From Prevotella melaninogenica (GTDB taxonomy: Bacteria; Bacteroidota; Bacteroidia; Bacteroidales; Bacteroidaceae): 64,000 nucleotides of DNA. Both the position numbers and the translations under genes were made by a program. Location: positions 1,346,001 through 1,410,000 of the forward strand of contig NZ_CP072348.1 of the NCBI RefSeq assembly GCF_018127925.1. The letters run 5' to 3'. Positions 44,784-54,642 of the stretch are shown piece by piece. Positions within the stretch are counted from its first letter, which is position 1, and every line of letters begins with the position of its first letter. The notes under the pieces are model-generated. The model ran no database searches. It was not told the DNA's origin and saw only the letters and a list, made by a program, of their open reading frames with translations.

Positions 44784-46025
44784 ATGACAAGATATCAGAC
44801 TGCAGTCTTAGAGAATGGACTGCGCATCATTACCCTTTCAACAACCTCACCAGTGGTCTATTGTGGGTATCAACTCAACGTCGGGACAGCTAACGAACTA
44901 CCTGACGAGGAGGGTATTGCTCATTTCTGCGAGCATGTTACCTTCAAAGGTACTACTCGCCGAACAGCAATTGATGTTATTCAATGTCTTGAGCAAGTAG
45001 GAGGCGATCTCAATGCCTTTACCACCAAGACCGATACGGTTTATTATTCAGCTATTCTGAAGGACCATCTTCCCCGAGCGATAGACCTACTGACAGATAT
45101 TGTTTTTCACAGTACCTATCCACAAAAAGAGATTAACAAGGAGGTAGAAGTTATCTGCGATGAAATCGAGTCTTATAACGATAGCCCAGCAGAGTTGATA
45201 TATGATGAGTTTGAAAATATCATCTTCCGTGGACATCCTTTAGGACATAGTATCCTTGGTACGGCAGAGCATGTCAGGAAGTTTACTACCGAGGATGCAC
45301 TTCGTTTCACTCAGAAGCACTACCAACCGATGAATTCGGTGTTTTTTGCCTATGGAGATGTGGATTTTGACAATCTACTCAGCCTTTTTGAGAAGGAAAA
45401 TCACTCGAAGGTAAGAATAAAGGGTGAAACAGAAAAGCCAATAGACACTCCACTTCCTGTGCTGAGTGAATACCAGCCACAGACAGTTAAGATAGATAAG
45501 CATACTCACCAAGCCCACGTGATGATTGGTAATCGTGCCTATAGCATACATGATAAAAGACGTATGGCACTTTATCTGCTTAATAACATCTTAGGTGGAC
45601 CTGGTATGAGTGCTCGGTTGAATCTTGCACTTCGTGAACGTCGTGGACTCGTTTATACGGTAGAAAGCTCTATGGTGAGCTATTCTTTAACAGGTATTTG
45701 GAGCATTTACTTTGGCTGCGACGCAGATGATGTGGACGAATGTATACGCCTTGTACGTGCAGAACTTGACCATTTCATCGACATTCCATTGACAGATGAC
45801 GAGTTGTCTATAGCTAAACAGCAGATTAAAGGACAGATTGGCATAGCTTGTGACAACCGAGAGAACCTTGCTTTAGACTTCGGTAAAGGTTTTCTCCACT
45901 ATGGTTGGAAGAAAGATATATCAGCACTTTATCGCAATATTGACGCTATCACTGCTGAAGAGGTGCAAGCTGTTGCACGCGAACTCTTCCCAGAAGAACG
46001 ACTTACAAAACTGATTTATATATAA
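44784..46025 (+). CDS. M16-family zinc metallopeptidase
   Basis: 413 residues from ATG 44784; a TTG three codons earlier overlaps the promoter box and is unlikely. The inverted zinc motif HFCEH (His47, Glu50, His51) is followed at the expected distance by Glu127 in ICDEIESYNDSPAE. The C-terminal non-catalytic half has the RRGLVYTVESS stretch (substrate-binding R..Y). This is the single-chain 45-kDa group related to mitochondrial processing peptidase and bacterial PqqL/YmxG-like enzymes. No signal peptide, hence cytoplasmic. Substrate unknown. Confidence 0.9.
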   Translation: MTRYQTAVLENGLRIITLSTTSPVVYCGYQLNVGTANELPDEEGIAHFCEHVTFKGTTRRTAIDVIQCLEQVGGDLNAFTTKTDTVYYSAILKDHLPRAIDLLTDIVFHSTYPQKEINKEVEVICDEIESYNDSPAELIYDEFENIIFRGHPLGHSILGTAEHVRKFTTEDALRFTQKHYQPMNSVFFAYGDVDFDNLLSLFEKENHSKVRIKGETEKPIDTPLPVLSEYQPQTVKIDKHTHQAHVMIGNRAYSIHDKRRMALYLLNNILGGPGMSARLNLALRERRGLVYTVESSMVSYSLTGIWSIYFGCDADDVDECIRLVRAELDHFIDIPLTDDELSIAKQQIKGQIGIACDNRENLALDFGKGFLHYGWKKDISALYRNIDAITAEEVQAVARELFPEERLTKLIYI

Positions 46026-46134
46026 ACAGTATAACTTTTCCTATTATAAAGAATACCTCTGGCACGATTTTCTCTGTAAGAAAGAAAAGGAAATAGACAT
46101 ATAAAAGAAAACAAACGTAAATAAAAGCAGGATA

Positions 46135-47406
46135 ATGAAAGCAAACATTGAACGCACTGACAAAAAGAGAATCGTTATTGTTGGTGGTGGATTAGGAGGT
46201 TTGGAATTAGCCTTCAAATTAGTAGACGATGATTATCAAGTAGTATTAATAGATAAGAATAACTATCACCAGTTCCCTCCATTGATTTATCAAGTGGCTT
46301 CGGGTGGTCTTGAACCAAGTAGTATCTCTTTTCCTTTCCGTCGACTTTTTCAAGGTAAAAAGGACTTTTTCTTCCGTATGGCAAAGGTAGAGTCGGTGAA
46401 TACGGATAAAAAAACAATCAAAACGACTGTCGGTGAGATAGATTACGACTATCTTGTACTGGCGTTTGGAGCAAAGACAAACTTCTTTGGTAATAAGGAT
46501 ATCGAAGCAACGACCCTCCCGATGAAATCGGTTAGTGAGGCTATGAGACTTCGTAACACTATTCTCCGTAATCTTGAACTTGCTTTAACAGAGGAAGATC
46601 CAGCACGCAAACAAGCTTTAATGAATATTGTCGTTGTTGGTGGTGGTGCTTCCGGTGTGGAGATTGCAGGTGCTGTAGCAGAAATGAAGAAGAACATCAT
46701 TGCTCGTGATTATCCCGACCTTGACTCTTCTCAGATGCATATCTACCTTGTTAATGCAGGCGATCGCCTGCTTTCGGCTATGGACCCAGTATCATCCAAG
46801 CGAGCAGAACGTGATTTAAAGGAGTTGCATGTTCATATCCGTCAGCCTCAGTTTGCTACAGAATACAAAGATGGTATTCTGAAAACCAGCGCTGGCTTAG
46901 AGATTCCTACACAGACCGTTATCTGGGTGAGTGGAATCTGTGCAAACACCGTAGAGGGTTTTCCTGCAGAGAGTATTGGTCATGCTGGTAGATTCTTAAC
47001 CGATCGTTTTTGTCGTGTGAAGGGTGTAAAAGATGTCTATGCTATTGGTGATGTGAGTCTTGTTGAGGGTGATGAGGAATATCCACTCGGTCATCCACAG
47101 TTAGCGCAGGTTGCTATGCAGCAGGCAAAGACAGTGGCAAAGAACTTTAAAGCAATGTCGAAAGGGAAAGAACTAAAGCCTTTCAAATACAAAAATCTCG
47201 GTGTAATGGCAACTATTGGTCGTAACCACGCCGTAGCCGAAATCTCTGGAAAGAAGTTTGGAGGTTTCCCAGCTTGGGCGTTGTGGCTCGTTGTTCACCT
47301 TCGCTCTATCCTTGGCTTAAAGAATAAGACGTTTATTCTGCTCAACTGGGTATGGAACTATATTAATTACAAGCAAAGCCTCCGTTTGATTTTGAAGGCA
47401 AAATAA
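46135..47406 (+). CDS. ndh: Type II NADH dehydrogenase (NDH-2)
   Basis: 423-residue membrane-associated flavoprotein passing electrons from NADH to quinone without pumping. FAD-binding IVGGGLGGLELA (15-26), a second dinucleotide fold VVVGGGASGVEIAGAVAE (163-180), and the FAD-closing YAIGDVSLVEGD followed by HPQLAQVAMQQ near 320-340. The C-terminal 50 residues (FPAWALWLVVHLRSILGLKN) are amphipathic and hydrophobic, the usual membrane anchor. Monocistronic, with a strong terminator just after. Confidence 0.92.
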   Translation: MKANIERTDKKRIVIVGGGLGGLELAFKLVDDDYQVVLIDKNNYHQFPPLIYQVASGGLEPSSISFPFRRLFQGKKDFFFRMAKVESVNTDKKTIKTTVGEIDYDYLVLAFGAKTNFFGNKDIEATTLPMKSVSEAMRLRNTILRNLELALTEEDPARKQALMNIVVVGGGASGVEIAGAVAEMKKNIIARDYPDLDSSQMHIYLVNAGDRLLSAMDPVSSKRAERDLKELHVHIRQPQFATEYKDGILKTSAGLEIPTQTVIWVSGICANTVEGFPAESIGHAGRFLTDRFCRVKGVKDVYAIGDVSLVEGDEEYPLGHPQLAQVAMQQAKTVAKNFKAMSKGKELKPFKYKNLGVMATIGRNHAVAEISGKKFGGFPAWALWLVVHLRSILGLKNKTFILLNWVWNYINYKQSLRLILKAK

Positions 47407-47447
47407 ACATTCAGTTCCCTACTCTTGAGAACTAAATGTATTCCTTT

Positions 47448-47492
47448 CCCCTATTGGTTCGTAGCTATTCAACCAATAGGGGAAGTTCTTTT
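47448..47492 (+). terminator. Intrinsic terminator of ndh
   Basis: A perfect 12-bp stem CCCCTATTGGTT (47448-47459) / AACCAATAGGGG (47471-47482) with an 11-nt loop, followed by AAGTTCTTTTTCT. Confidence 0.87.
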
Positions 47493-47689
47493 TCTACATA
47501 AAATAGACTATTATTATATTGTTTATAAGTTATTATAGTTACAATTCTTTATTAACCCCTCTTCAGTTCACCCTCTTTCTTAACCTAATATACCACTCCT
47601 CCTCTATTTCTTGTCGTGAAGATAATCTGAAGCAAAGACTTTAAAACAGAAGAAACTGATTCAAAGTGATGATTAGATGATGTTAAAAT

Positions 47690-48256
47690 ACAATAGAAGC
47701 GCTCAATGGAAAGAACACTAAACATTAAACAAAAACATAGCTAAGACTATCAGTCGTCTATCCTTTTATTATCTTCTCACATAGAATACCTTTTCTTTTT
47801 AATACTTCAAAAGTACAAAAAAGACCATGAAAATTCATTACATAATTTCGAATAAAACATCTGAAAACAAAGACAAAAACCCATGTAAAAAGCAGGTTTG
47901 TAACCAACAGGAAATCAATTTGTTATGAAGTAGCAAAGTAAAAGGTGCTTAATTGGACTTCAAAAGGGCGTTACTTAGACCTTAAAAGGGCACCTTTTGC
48001 AAGTCAATTGGGCGTCTTTTAGAAGCCAAAAGAGCATGTATTGGCTTTGCACTATACGAAAATAGTTTACAAACGCATCTTAATCAGGGAAGAAGTTGTT
48101 TATAGAAGACGAATAGACATCGTATCTATTTCCCCTTTCTCCATTTCATCTTGCAGTTTATCCGCCTTTGTAAGAGCATCTTATATGGGGAGATTAATAC
48201 TATACAAGTGTATAAGACTTTATTCTATTCTCATTATATGACCTTAATAGAAGGAC
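47690..48256 (+). mobile_element. Non-coding inverted-repeat element, copy 3, ends degraded
   Basis: From ATTAAACAAAAACATAGC (about 47723) to the region before 48256 it follows copies 2 and 4 in the same orientation. The terminal GGCTCTTCC sequences have decayed (right end TTAATAGAAGGACTTC). The core (about 47925-48065) is nearly identical to the other copies. It lies 200 bp upstream of the pnp promoter. Confidence 0.7.
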
Positions 48257-48310
48257 TTCAAGAAGATTTAACATCTGATAATTAGCAGACCTAAAATAAA
48301 TTCGTTTTTA

Positions 48311-48342
48311 TTTGGGTGTTACATATATAATAGGTAAATTTG
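48311..48342 (+). promoter_or_regulatory. Promoter of pnp
   Basis: TTTG (48311-48314), 20 bp, TAAATTTG (48335-48342), a full consensus match. The leader would be about 117 nt. Confidence 0.8.
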
Positions 48343-48373
48343 CACGGATTAATTTTTTCGGGACGCGTGAGAA

Positions 48374-48428
48374 GGTAAACGTCAAGGCATTCGAGCCTAT
48401 AAAGAGTTACCACTTTTGGTTCCCAAAG
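48374..48428 (+). other. Structured leader of pnp
   Basis: GGTAA (48374) pairs with TTACC (48407), enclosing AGGC (48385)/GCCT (48394). A second hairpin CTTTTGG (48413) / CCAAAG (48423) follows. pnp leaders in other bacteria are targets of autoregulation by the enzyme; whether this one is too cannot be told. Confidence 0.45.
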
Positions 48429-48464
48429 ATGTTGGTCAAAACAATAAGTATTTTAAAATTTTAG

Positions 48465-50720
48465 ATGAACGTAATTACGAAAACAGTTCAATTGCCAGAT
48501 GGAAGAACCATCTCAATTGAAACCGGAAAGGTTGCAAAGCAGGCCGATGGCGCAGCAGTTCTCCGCATGGGTAACACAGTACTTCTCGCCACTGTTTGTG
48601 CAGCTAAAGAGGCAGTTCCGGGAACAGACTTCATGCCTTTGCAAGTTGATTATCGCGAGCAGTATGCTGCCGCAGGTCGTTACCCAGGTGGTTTCACCAA
48701 GCGCGAAGGCAAAGCCAATGACGACGAAATCCTAACATCACGCCTTGTGGACCGTGTTCTTCGTCCACTTTTCCCATCAGATTATCACTGTGAAGTTTAT
48801 GTACAGGTAATGTTGCTGTCAGCTGACGGCGTTGATCAGCCTGATGCACTTGCAGGTTTGGCAGCTTCTGCAGCTCTCGCAGCTTCAGATATTCCAATTG
48901 AGCATACTACTTCAGAGGTTCGTGTTGCACGTGTTAACGGCGAGTACGTTATCAATCCAACTTTCGAGCAGATGAAGGAAGCTGATATGGACCTCATGGT
49001 TGGTGCTACCAAGGACAATATCATGATGGTAGAGGGTGAGATGGACGAGGTTTCTGAGCAGGATCTTATCGGTGCTTTGAAGGCTGCACACGAGGCAATC
49101 AAGCCTATGTGTGAAATGCAGGAAGAGCTTTCAAAGGCTTGCGGTACAGATGTTAAGCGTGCATACGAAGATGAAGTCAATGATGAGGAGTTGCGTGAAG
49201 AGCTCCGCAAGGCTACATACGACGCTTGCTACGCTCAGGCTCAGAGCGGTGACGATGATAAGAAGCACCGTGAGGAGACTTATGACAAGATTAAGTCTGA
49301 TTTCACTGAGGCTTATGACGCAGCTCACACAGACCTTTCAGAAGACGACCTCGAAGAAAAACACACTCTTATTGACCGTTACTTTGCTGATGTTCAGCGT
49401 GACTCAATGCGCCGTAGCGTACTTGATACGGGCAAGCGTATGGACGGTCGTGCAACAGATGAGATTCGTCCTATCTGGTGCGAGATTGATACGCTACCAA
49501 TGCCACACGGAAGTTCTCTCTTCCAGCGTGGTGAAACAATGTCTCTCTCTACTTGTACTCTCGGTACAAAGATGGACGAGAAGATGGTTGATAATGTATT
49601 GGAGAAGAGCTACCAGCGCTTCCTCCTTCACTATAACTTCCCTCCATTCTGTACAGGTGAGGCTAAGGCTCAGCGTGGTGTAGGCCGTCGCGAGATTGGT
49701 CATGGTCATCTTGCATGGCGTGGTTTGAAGGGTCAGATTCCTGCTGACTTCCCTTACACTGTTCGTTTGGTAAGTCAGATTCTCGAATCTAATGGTTCTT
49801 CTTCTATGGCAACCGTATGTGCAGGTACACTTGCATTGATGGATGCAGGTGTTCCAATGAAGAAACCAGTGTCAGGTATCGCTATGGGTCTTATCAAGAA
49901 CCCAGGAGAAGATAAGTATGCAGTACTGAGTGACATCCTCGGTGATGAGGACCACTTGGGCGATATGGACTTCAAGACAACCGGTACAAAGGATGGTTTG
50001 ACTGCAACTCAGATGGATATCAAGTGTGATGGTTTGTCATTCGAAATCCTTGAGAAGGCACTTATGCAGGCAAAGGCTGCTCGTGAGCACATCCTCAACA
50101 TCATGACTGAGACTATTGCAGAGCCACGTGCTGAGATGAAACCACAGGTTCCACGTATTGTTCAGTTGGAGATTCCTAAGGAGTTCATCGGTGCTGTTAT
50201 CGGTCCTGGTGGTAAGATTATCCAGCAGATGCAGGAGGAAACAGGTGCTACTATCACTATCGAGGAGACTGATGGTGTTGGTAAAGTACAGGTTTCTGCC
50301 CCTAACAAGGATTCAATCGATGCTGCCCTTGGTAAGATTAAGGCTATCGTTGCAGTTCCTGAGATTGGTGAGGTTTACGAGGGTACAGTACGTTCAATTA
50401 TGCCATACGGCTGCTTCGTAGAGATTCTACCGGGTAAGGACGGCTTGCTCCACATCTCAGAAATCGACTGGAAGCGCCTTGAGACTGTTGAAGAGGCAGG
50501 TATCAAGGAAGGCGATAAGATAAAGGTTAAACTCCTCGAGATCGACCCGAAGACAGGTAAATACAAACTTTCACGCCGCGTTTTGCTTGAGAAGCCAGAG
50601 GGTTATGTTGAGCCACAGCGTCGTCCACGTGGTGATCGTCGTCCACGTCGTGACGGTGAGCGTCGCTTTGATGAGCGTCGTCCACGTCGTGAGAACAATA
50701 ATTTTGAGAACAATGATTAA
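48465..50720 (+). CDS. pnp: Polyribonucleotide nucleotidyltransferase (PNPase)
   Basis: 751 residues; phosphorolytic 3'-5' RNA degradation in the cytoplasm. Two RNase PH domains (about 10-230 and 320-555; [23 protein letters not shown] and [15 protein letters not shown] with the catalytic acids), a helical linker between them rich in Asp/Glu, a KH domain with [17 protein letters not shown] (about 580-597) and an S1 domain ([17 protein letters not shown]). The last 35 residues are an arginine-rich tail with repeated RRPR units encoded by repeated CGTCGTCCACGT, suggesting extra RNA affinity. Own promoter and terminator. Confidence 0.97.
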   Translation: MNVITKTVQLPDGRTISIETGKVAKQADGAAVLRMGNTVLLATVCAAKEAVPGTDFMPLQVDYREQYAAAGRYPGGFTKREGKANDDEILTSRLVDRVLRPLFPSDYHCEVYVQVMLLSADGVDQPDALAGLAASAALAASDIPIEHTTSEVRVARVNGEYVINPTFEQMKEADMDLMVGATKDNIMMVEGEMDEVSEQDLIGALKAAHEAIKPMCEMQEELSKACGTDVKRAYEDEVNDEELREELRKATYDACYAQAQSGDDDKKHREETYDKIKSDFTEAYDAAHTDLSEDDLEEKHTLIDRYFADVQRDSMRRSVLDTGKRMDGRATDEIRPIWCEIDTLPMPHGSSLFQRGETMSLSTCTLGTKMDEKMVDNVLEKSYQRFLLHYNFPPFCTGEAKAQRGVGRREIGHGHLAWRGLKGQIPADFPYTVRLVSQILESNGSSSMATVCAGTLALMDAGVPMKKPVSGIAMGLIKNPGEDKYAVLSDILGDEDHLGDMDFKTTGTKDGLTATQMDIKCDGLSFEILEKALMQAKAAREHILNIMTETIAEPRAEMKPQVPRIVQLEIPKEFIGAVIGPGGKIIQQMQEETGATITIEETDGVGKVQVSAPNKDSIDAALGKIKAIVAVPEIGEVYEGTVRSIMPYGCFVEILPGKDGLLHISEIDWKRLETVEEAGIKEGDKIKVKLLEIDPKTGKYKLSRRVLLEKPEGYVEPQRRPRGDRRPRRDGERRFDERRPRRENNNFENND

Positions 50721-50743
50721 TTGTTTGTTATAATACTATAATC

Positions 50744-50790
50744 AATCCCCCAGAAGCAGTCTATAAGCTTACTGGGGGATTTATTTCTCT
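50744..50790 (+). terminator. Intrinsic terminator of pnp
   Basis: AATCCCCCAG (50744-50753) pairs with CTGGGGGATT (50772-50781), 18-nt loop, followed by TATTTCT. The rest of the gap to 51030 is AT-rich with no coding signal. Confidence 0.82.
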
Positions 50791-51030
50791 ATCTACAAAG
50801 CCAAGTAGAGTCTAAACCTAATTCTATTGGATGTATTCATCAATGAGATGACTTAAACGTGAGTATAGAAAGTGCTTATATTGATTTAAGCATCCAGCTA
50901 ATAATCAACTATATGATTATCATTTAGTTATTAAACCAATAAATTTACCGATTGGACAAGGTATACATGTAGTACCCATGAAAATAAAATAAAACTTGCA
51001 CGATAAAGATAAATAAAGGTTAAAACATTC

Positions 51031-51060
51031 TTGTTTTTAATTCTAAATACAATATCTTTG
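51031..51060 (+). promoter_or_regulatory. Promoter of the NlpE-like lipoprotein gene
   Basis: TTG (51031-51033), 19 bp, TATCTTTG (51053-51060). Leader about 35 nt. Confidence 0.65.
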
Positions 51061-51101
51061 CACCGCGAGAGATAAAATAGAGTTTACAATATAAAACTAA
51101 A

Positions 51102-51569
51102 ATGATTATGAAAAAGATTATGTTTTTGGTAGCTGCTTGTGCAGCTATGGTAGCTTGTAACAATGGCAAGACTACTGCAAACAACGAGGGTGCAGATTCT
51201 GCAGTTCAGGATTCAGCTGCTGCTGGCGACTCTGCTGTTTACGAGGGTTTGACACCTGCAGCTGATGTTGCTGGTATCAAGTATCGTGTTGCTTTGGCAA
51301 AGGATTCATCAAATGGTTTCAGCGTATCTGAGTCTTACATGAAGTCTGATTCTGAGGTTGATACTGTTTACAACTATACAGGTAACTATCAGGTTGTAGA
51401 GAAGGACGTTAAGGGTAAGAAGAATACTTACTACCAGTTCGAGTTGGGTAAGGACAACAAGACCAACTTCCTCGTAGTAAACGATTCTACACTTCGTCTT
51501 GTTAACTCTGACTTCGAGGAGCCAGCAGTAAATACAAAGGATATGAACTACGACTTGAAGTTGAAGTAA
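51102..51569 (+). CDS. Small lipoprotein, NlpE N-terminal-like
   Basis: 155 residues. Signal with lipobox MVAC, then a low-complexity linker rich in Ala, Ser and Asp (TTANNEGADSAVQDSAAAGDS) and a beta-rich domain of about 100 residues (YRVALAKDSSNGFSVSESY, TVYNYTGNYQVVEKDVKGK) resembling the N-terminal barrel of NlpE-type proteins. The CxxC seen in E. coli NlpE is absent. An ATG two codons later (51108) is equally possible. It may act as an outer-membrane lipoprotein of unknown role. Own promoter and terminator; codon use suggests good expression. Confidence 0.75.
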   Translation: MIMKKIMFLVAACAAMVACNNGKTTANNEGADSAVQDSAAAGDSAVYEGLTPAADVAGIKYRVALAKDSSNGFSVSESYMKSDSEVDTVYNYTGNYQVVEKDVKGKKNTYYQFELGKDNKTNFLVVNDSTLRLVNSDFEEPAVNTKDMNYDLKLK

Positions 51570-51597
51570 GAAGAATCTGTAAACAAAACATTAATAT

Positions 51598-51640
51598 AAA
51601 AGGGCTTGCCAAGGGATTATACCTTGTGCAAGCCCTTTTT
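51598..51640 (+). terminator. Intrinsic terminator of the small lipoprotein gene
   Basis: AAAAGGGCTTGC (51598-51609) pairs with GCAAGCCCTTTT (51628-51639), followed by T. Confidence 0.88.
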
Positions 51641-51747
51641 CTGTAGGGTAGGGATGAATCGTCTTTATCATGTAATGAATGCTTCTCTTCGATTGTATGG
51701 CTCTTTTCTAATGGTATGTAGTGTTTATTATAAGAATAGATAGGAGT

Positions 51748-51836
51748 GTGTTTAGGCTTTCGCACTATAGGTGTTCATGCTCCGCACGATGTGTGCTAAG
51801 CCTCCGCACCATTGGTGCGGAGCGTTAACACGAATG
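51748..51836. repeat. 22-nt repeat array, locus 4
   Basis: Forward units start at 51748, 51771 and 51793, then one reverse unit at 51815 (GTGCGGAGCGTTAACACG). The switch is at TCCGCACCATTGGTGCGGA, identical to locus 1. It lies between two convergent genes. Confidence 0.82.
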
Positions 51837-51968
51837 GTGACGATGAGAATATTGATGCTTTCTCGTCGTATATTTCCATAGAAAACACTAATGATTGGTC
51901 AGTGAGTGATGCTTATCAAGACTGCATAAAACGCTTTATATGACTGCTGAAACTCCTTATAGAAACAA

Positions 51969-51996
51969 AAATAGGGACATGCCTGTGCCCCTATTT
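51969..51996 (-). terminator. Terminator of the DUF3332 gene
   Basis: AAATAGGG (51969-51976) pairs with CCCTATTT (51989-51996). On the minus strand TTTTTGTTTC follows. It lies 28 bp past the stop codon of the DUF3332 gene. Confidence 0.75.
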
Positions 51997-52023
51997 GATA
52001 TTGCAATGTAGCAAGAATGACTC

Positions 52024-52578
52024 TTATCTTCTTGCCATGAAGTAGCTTGTACCAGCCTGCATCTGGCGAACCTCGTATACACCATTTGCATCAAGTGTAA
52101 CGTCTGCAGTCAAACCATTGTTGAGGAATGCCTTTACAGAACCATCACCATTGAAGTGAATAATCTTCTGCTCCTTACCCTCAGCATTCATATACCATGT
52201 GTTCTCCTGCTTGTTATAAGTGAAGTAAAATACGCTACCATCTGGCTTTGTAATCTGGTAACCATTCTCGAGATACTTTACAGCATAAATCAAACCATCG
52301 TCACCCTTGATGTTGCGTGTTTTACCAACGCGGTTAGCAACAGGATTATCACCTGTCCAGAATTCAATACTGTTGAGTACGAGTGCATCAGCAGCACTAC
52401 AGAATGCGTAGGCAGGAGAAATTACGAGGAAGATAATCTCATTGAGGAACTTAGATTTTGTAGCGTGCTTGTTCCACTTTGCGAGTTTGTTGAACAAAGC
52501 AAATGAACCTACACATGAACTCATGAGTGTTGCGCCAAGCAAGAGGGCAACCATAGACTTGATTCCTTTTGTTTTCAT
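52024..52578 (-). CDS. Lipoprotein of the DUF3332 family
   Basis: 184 residues. Lipobox MSSC (Cys22) and the family's conserved start SCVGSFALFNKLAKWN, then NEIIFLVISPAYAFCSAADALVLNSIEFWTG, which contains a hydrophobic stretch. The remainder is beta-rich (YQITKPDGSVFYFTYN). Function is unknown. It is a single gene facing the NlpE-like gene, with a long AT-rich upstream region. Confidence 0.8.
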   Translation of the reverse strand: MKTKGIKSMVALLLGATLMSSCVGSFALFNKLAKWNKHATKSKFLNEIIFLVISPAYAFCSAADALVLNSIEFWTGDNPVANRVGKTRNIKGDDGLIYAVKYLENGYQITKPDGSVFYFTYNKQENTWYMNAEGKEQKIIHFNGDGSVKAFLNNGLTADVTLDANGVYEVRQMQAGTSYFMARR

Positions 52579-52956
52579 AACTTTTAAATTAGTTTATTTG
52601 GTGAATATTAATCTATTATTACTAAGCGGTTTAATTTATGTCTACAAAAATAACACTCTTATTTTTATTAAGAAATAATTTTATTTTATGATATTGAATG
52701 TTTGGTGTTTTTAACTTGATAAGTTAATGTTTTTGACATAACAAACGCTTTTGTTAACGCTTTTTTTAACCTGAATCGGTTATTAGGGTCTAAACATATT
52801 TTGTTTTATTATCGATTAGATTGGCTGTCTTTTGGGCGTAGGCGTAGCGGGCTATGTCAAGTTGGAAAGACAGACAAGATGCCAATAAGAAAATAAAAGA
52901 TGTTAGGACACAAAATGCCATAGTTATGAAAACTATTCATATTGTGGTCTAATAAC
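52579..52956. other. AT-rich gap with a GC-rich hairpin (52825-52873)
   Basis: Between the divergently placed ends of two genes. CTGTCTTT (52825-52832) pairs with AAAGACAG (52866-52873) around a GC-rich loop GGGCGTAGGCGTAGCGGGC, conspicuous in AT-rich surroundings. No coding frame. It could be part of a small RNA or a palindromic repeat; I cannot decide. Confidence 0.35.
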
Positions 52957-54642
52957 CTATTCGGGTTTAGATTGTGTGGAGGTTGATTTACCAATTACTC
53001 GACAGAGTTTCATCACTTCTTCCTCGAAAGTTTCTTTGTTAATGGCTTTCCCCTTTAAGACAGAACGATAGTTATAGATGGTCTGTGGAGAGTAGAACAG
53101 CAGGTCAGCTATCTCGGCACTTTCCTTTACGCCTAATCGGATAAGTGCCATAATGCGCTGTTCTGTAGTGAGTTCATCGGTACTTTTGTTCTGAATCTGC
53201 CCTTCTGGTAAGAGTAGGCTGTTTAACTCCTCAGTAAAGTCTGGATAGAGATCGAGGAACGCTTTATCAAAGCGAGAGAGGAATGTAGCAGCGTCTTCTT
53301 CAGATAATCGTTCTGATGAAAGCTGACTAAGCAATTCAGTGGTTTGATTGGCTTTAATCTTTCTTTTAACCAATGTCTGTTGTTTCTTGAGTCGGGCAAT
53401 ATACTTTGCACAAAGGTCGATATACAATTTTGCTAATCTCTCGCGTTTACGGTTGGTATCAACAAGTAACGCATTGAGGTCGTGTAGTTGAGTATTCAAC
53501 CCTTTTTGCTGGGTATTCAGTTCAGAGAGTTGGTTGTTATTCTTTTGCAATTCCTGTTGCTGAAGACTAAGGCGTTTGGTTTGTTTAACGATATAAAAGA
53601 CTGCAGAAAGCAGGAAGAGTAGAAGTAGCGAGATAACGGTGATGGCTGTCATCTGCACTTTGTTGCGCTGGTTAAGCGTCTGCTGATAGCTACTTACAAT
53701 CACTGGTAGCTTGCTTGATATCTCAATAATGCGGAGTCTGTTATTATAGAAATGAGCATCCTCGAGTGCTGTCTGAATATATTGTTGTGCAAGGTCAAGC
53801 TCATCTTTGTTGTGTTCAAAGATGTACATTGCAAGGTTTTGGAGGGCAAAGTTCTCCATCGTACAGTTCTCTATATCTGCAATACTCGACAATAAAAGGA
53901 ACTCTTCTTGCTTTTCTGTATTTCCCTCGTTGCCATAACCACCAGAGAGCGCAAAGCACGACATGGCATAGAATCGGGATTTTTGGGGTAACTGCTTTAT
54001 GGCTTTAAGGTAATGAGCACGTGCTGCTTGTGGATTATTCAATACAAAAACAGCGTATTCACCGAGGTAATACTCGTAAGTTTTATCGGTTTCATCGCAA
54101 AAAGGCATAGCCTTCTTAAGATAATCTTTTGCCTTTAATCGGTGTGTTGGCGTATAGGTCTTATCGTTACAGAAGTCTGCCCAATAGGTGTGAATACGGA
54201 AGAGTGAGAAGTAATAATCAAAGTGTTGTGCCTTGCCAAGAACCGTTGTGTCCACCTGTTCTATTTCATGAATAGCCTCATTATATAAGCCACCAATGGA
54301 TAATAGCTCTGCCTTACTGATGGTATTACTATTGTAATAGTAGGTGTTCTGCGTCTCTTTTGCAAGTTTGATACCTTTGTTTAGGTATGTCATTGCAGAG
54401 TCAAATTGGAAGACATAGTATTCTTCAAATAGCTGTTCGTAGGTCTGTAGACGTTTAAGCGTATTCTCACTGGTTGTGAGATTCTGCTTTAGTCGGTTGA
54501 TATCTTTATTCTTATTGTCGATAAGTGCATTGCGTTGCTCCAACAAATTGTCTAACTTTTGTCGTAGCTGTTGTGTCTTACTACCAGCAGATAATGTCGT
54601 TGGCAGTAGCAAGAAGAGTATATATAATAAGCTTCTTTTCAT
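52957..54642 (-). CDS. SusR-like membrane-bound transcriptional regulator (DUF6377 type)
   Basis: 561 residues. Signal peptide (1-19), periplasmic helical TPR-like repeats (60-310; FDSAMTYLNKGIKLAKET, YYLGEYAVFVLNNPQAARAHYLKAIKQL), a membrane helix (331-352), a cytoplasmic coiled coil (355-400), and a C-terminal helix-turn-helix (490-535; ELTTEQRIMALIRLGVKESAEIADLLF, then SPQTIYNYRSVLK) like LuxR domains. This is the plan of SusR, the maltose-sensing activator of the starch locus of B. thetaiotaomicron. It is divergent from the GH97 gene 252 bp away, which it probably activates. Maltose sensing is inferred from that pairing. Confidence 0.82.
   Translation of the reverse strand: MKRSLLYILFLLLPTTLSAGSKTQQLRQKLDNLLEQRNALIDNKNKDINRLKQNLTTSENTLKRLQTYEQLFEEYYVFQFDSAMTYLNKGIKLAKETQNTYYYNSNTISKAELLSIGGLYNEAIHEIEQVDTTVLGKAQHFDYYFSLFRIHTYWADFCNDKTYTPTHRLKAKDYLKKAMPFCDETDKTYEYYLGEYAVFVLNNPQAARAHYLKAIKQLPQKSRFYAMSCFALSGGYGNEGNTEKQEEFLLLSSIADIENCTMENFALQNLAMYIFEHNKDELDLAQQYIQTALEDAHFYNNRLRIIEISSKLPVIVSSYQQTLNQRNKVQMTAITVISLLLLFLLSAVFYIVKQTKRLSLQQQELQKNNNQLSELNTQQKGLNTQLHDLNALLVDTNRKRERLAKLYIDLCAKYIARLKKQQTLVKRKIKANQTTELLSQLSSERLSEEDAATFLSRFDKAFLDLYPDFTEELNSLLLPEGQIQNKSTDELTTEQRIMALIRLGVKESAEIADLLFYSPQTIYNYRSVLKGKAINKETFEEEVMKLCRVIGKSTSTQSKPE

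Noticed and set aside
48041-48241. 66-residue frame upstream of pnp
   Set aside because: Lies in the degraded copy 3 of the non-coding element; not preserved in the other copies.
48836-49210. 124-residue antisense frame inside pnp
   Set aside because: Ser/Ala-rich mirror of pnp codon use; pnp is a certain gene here.
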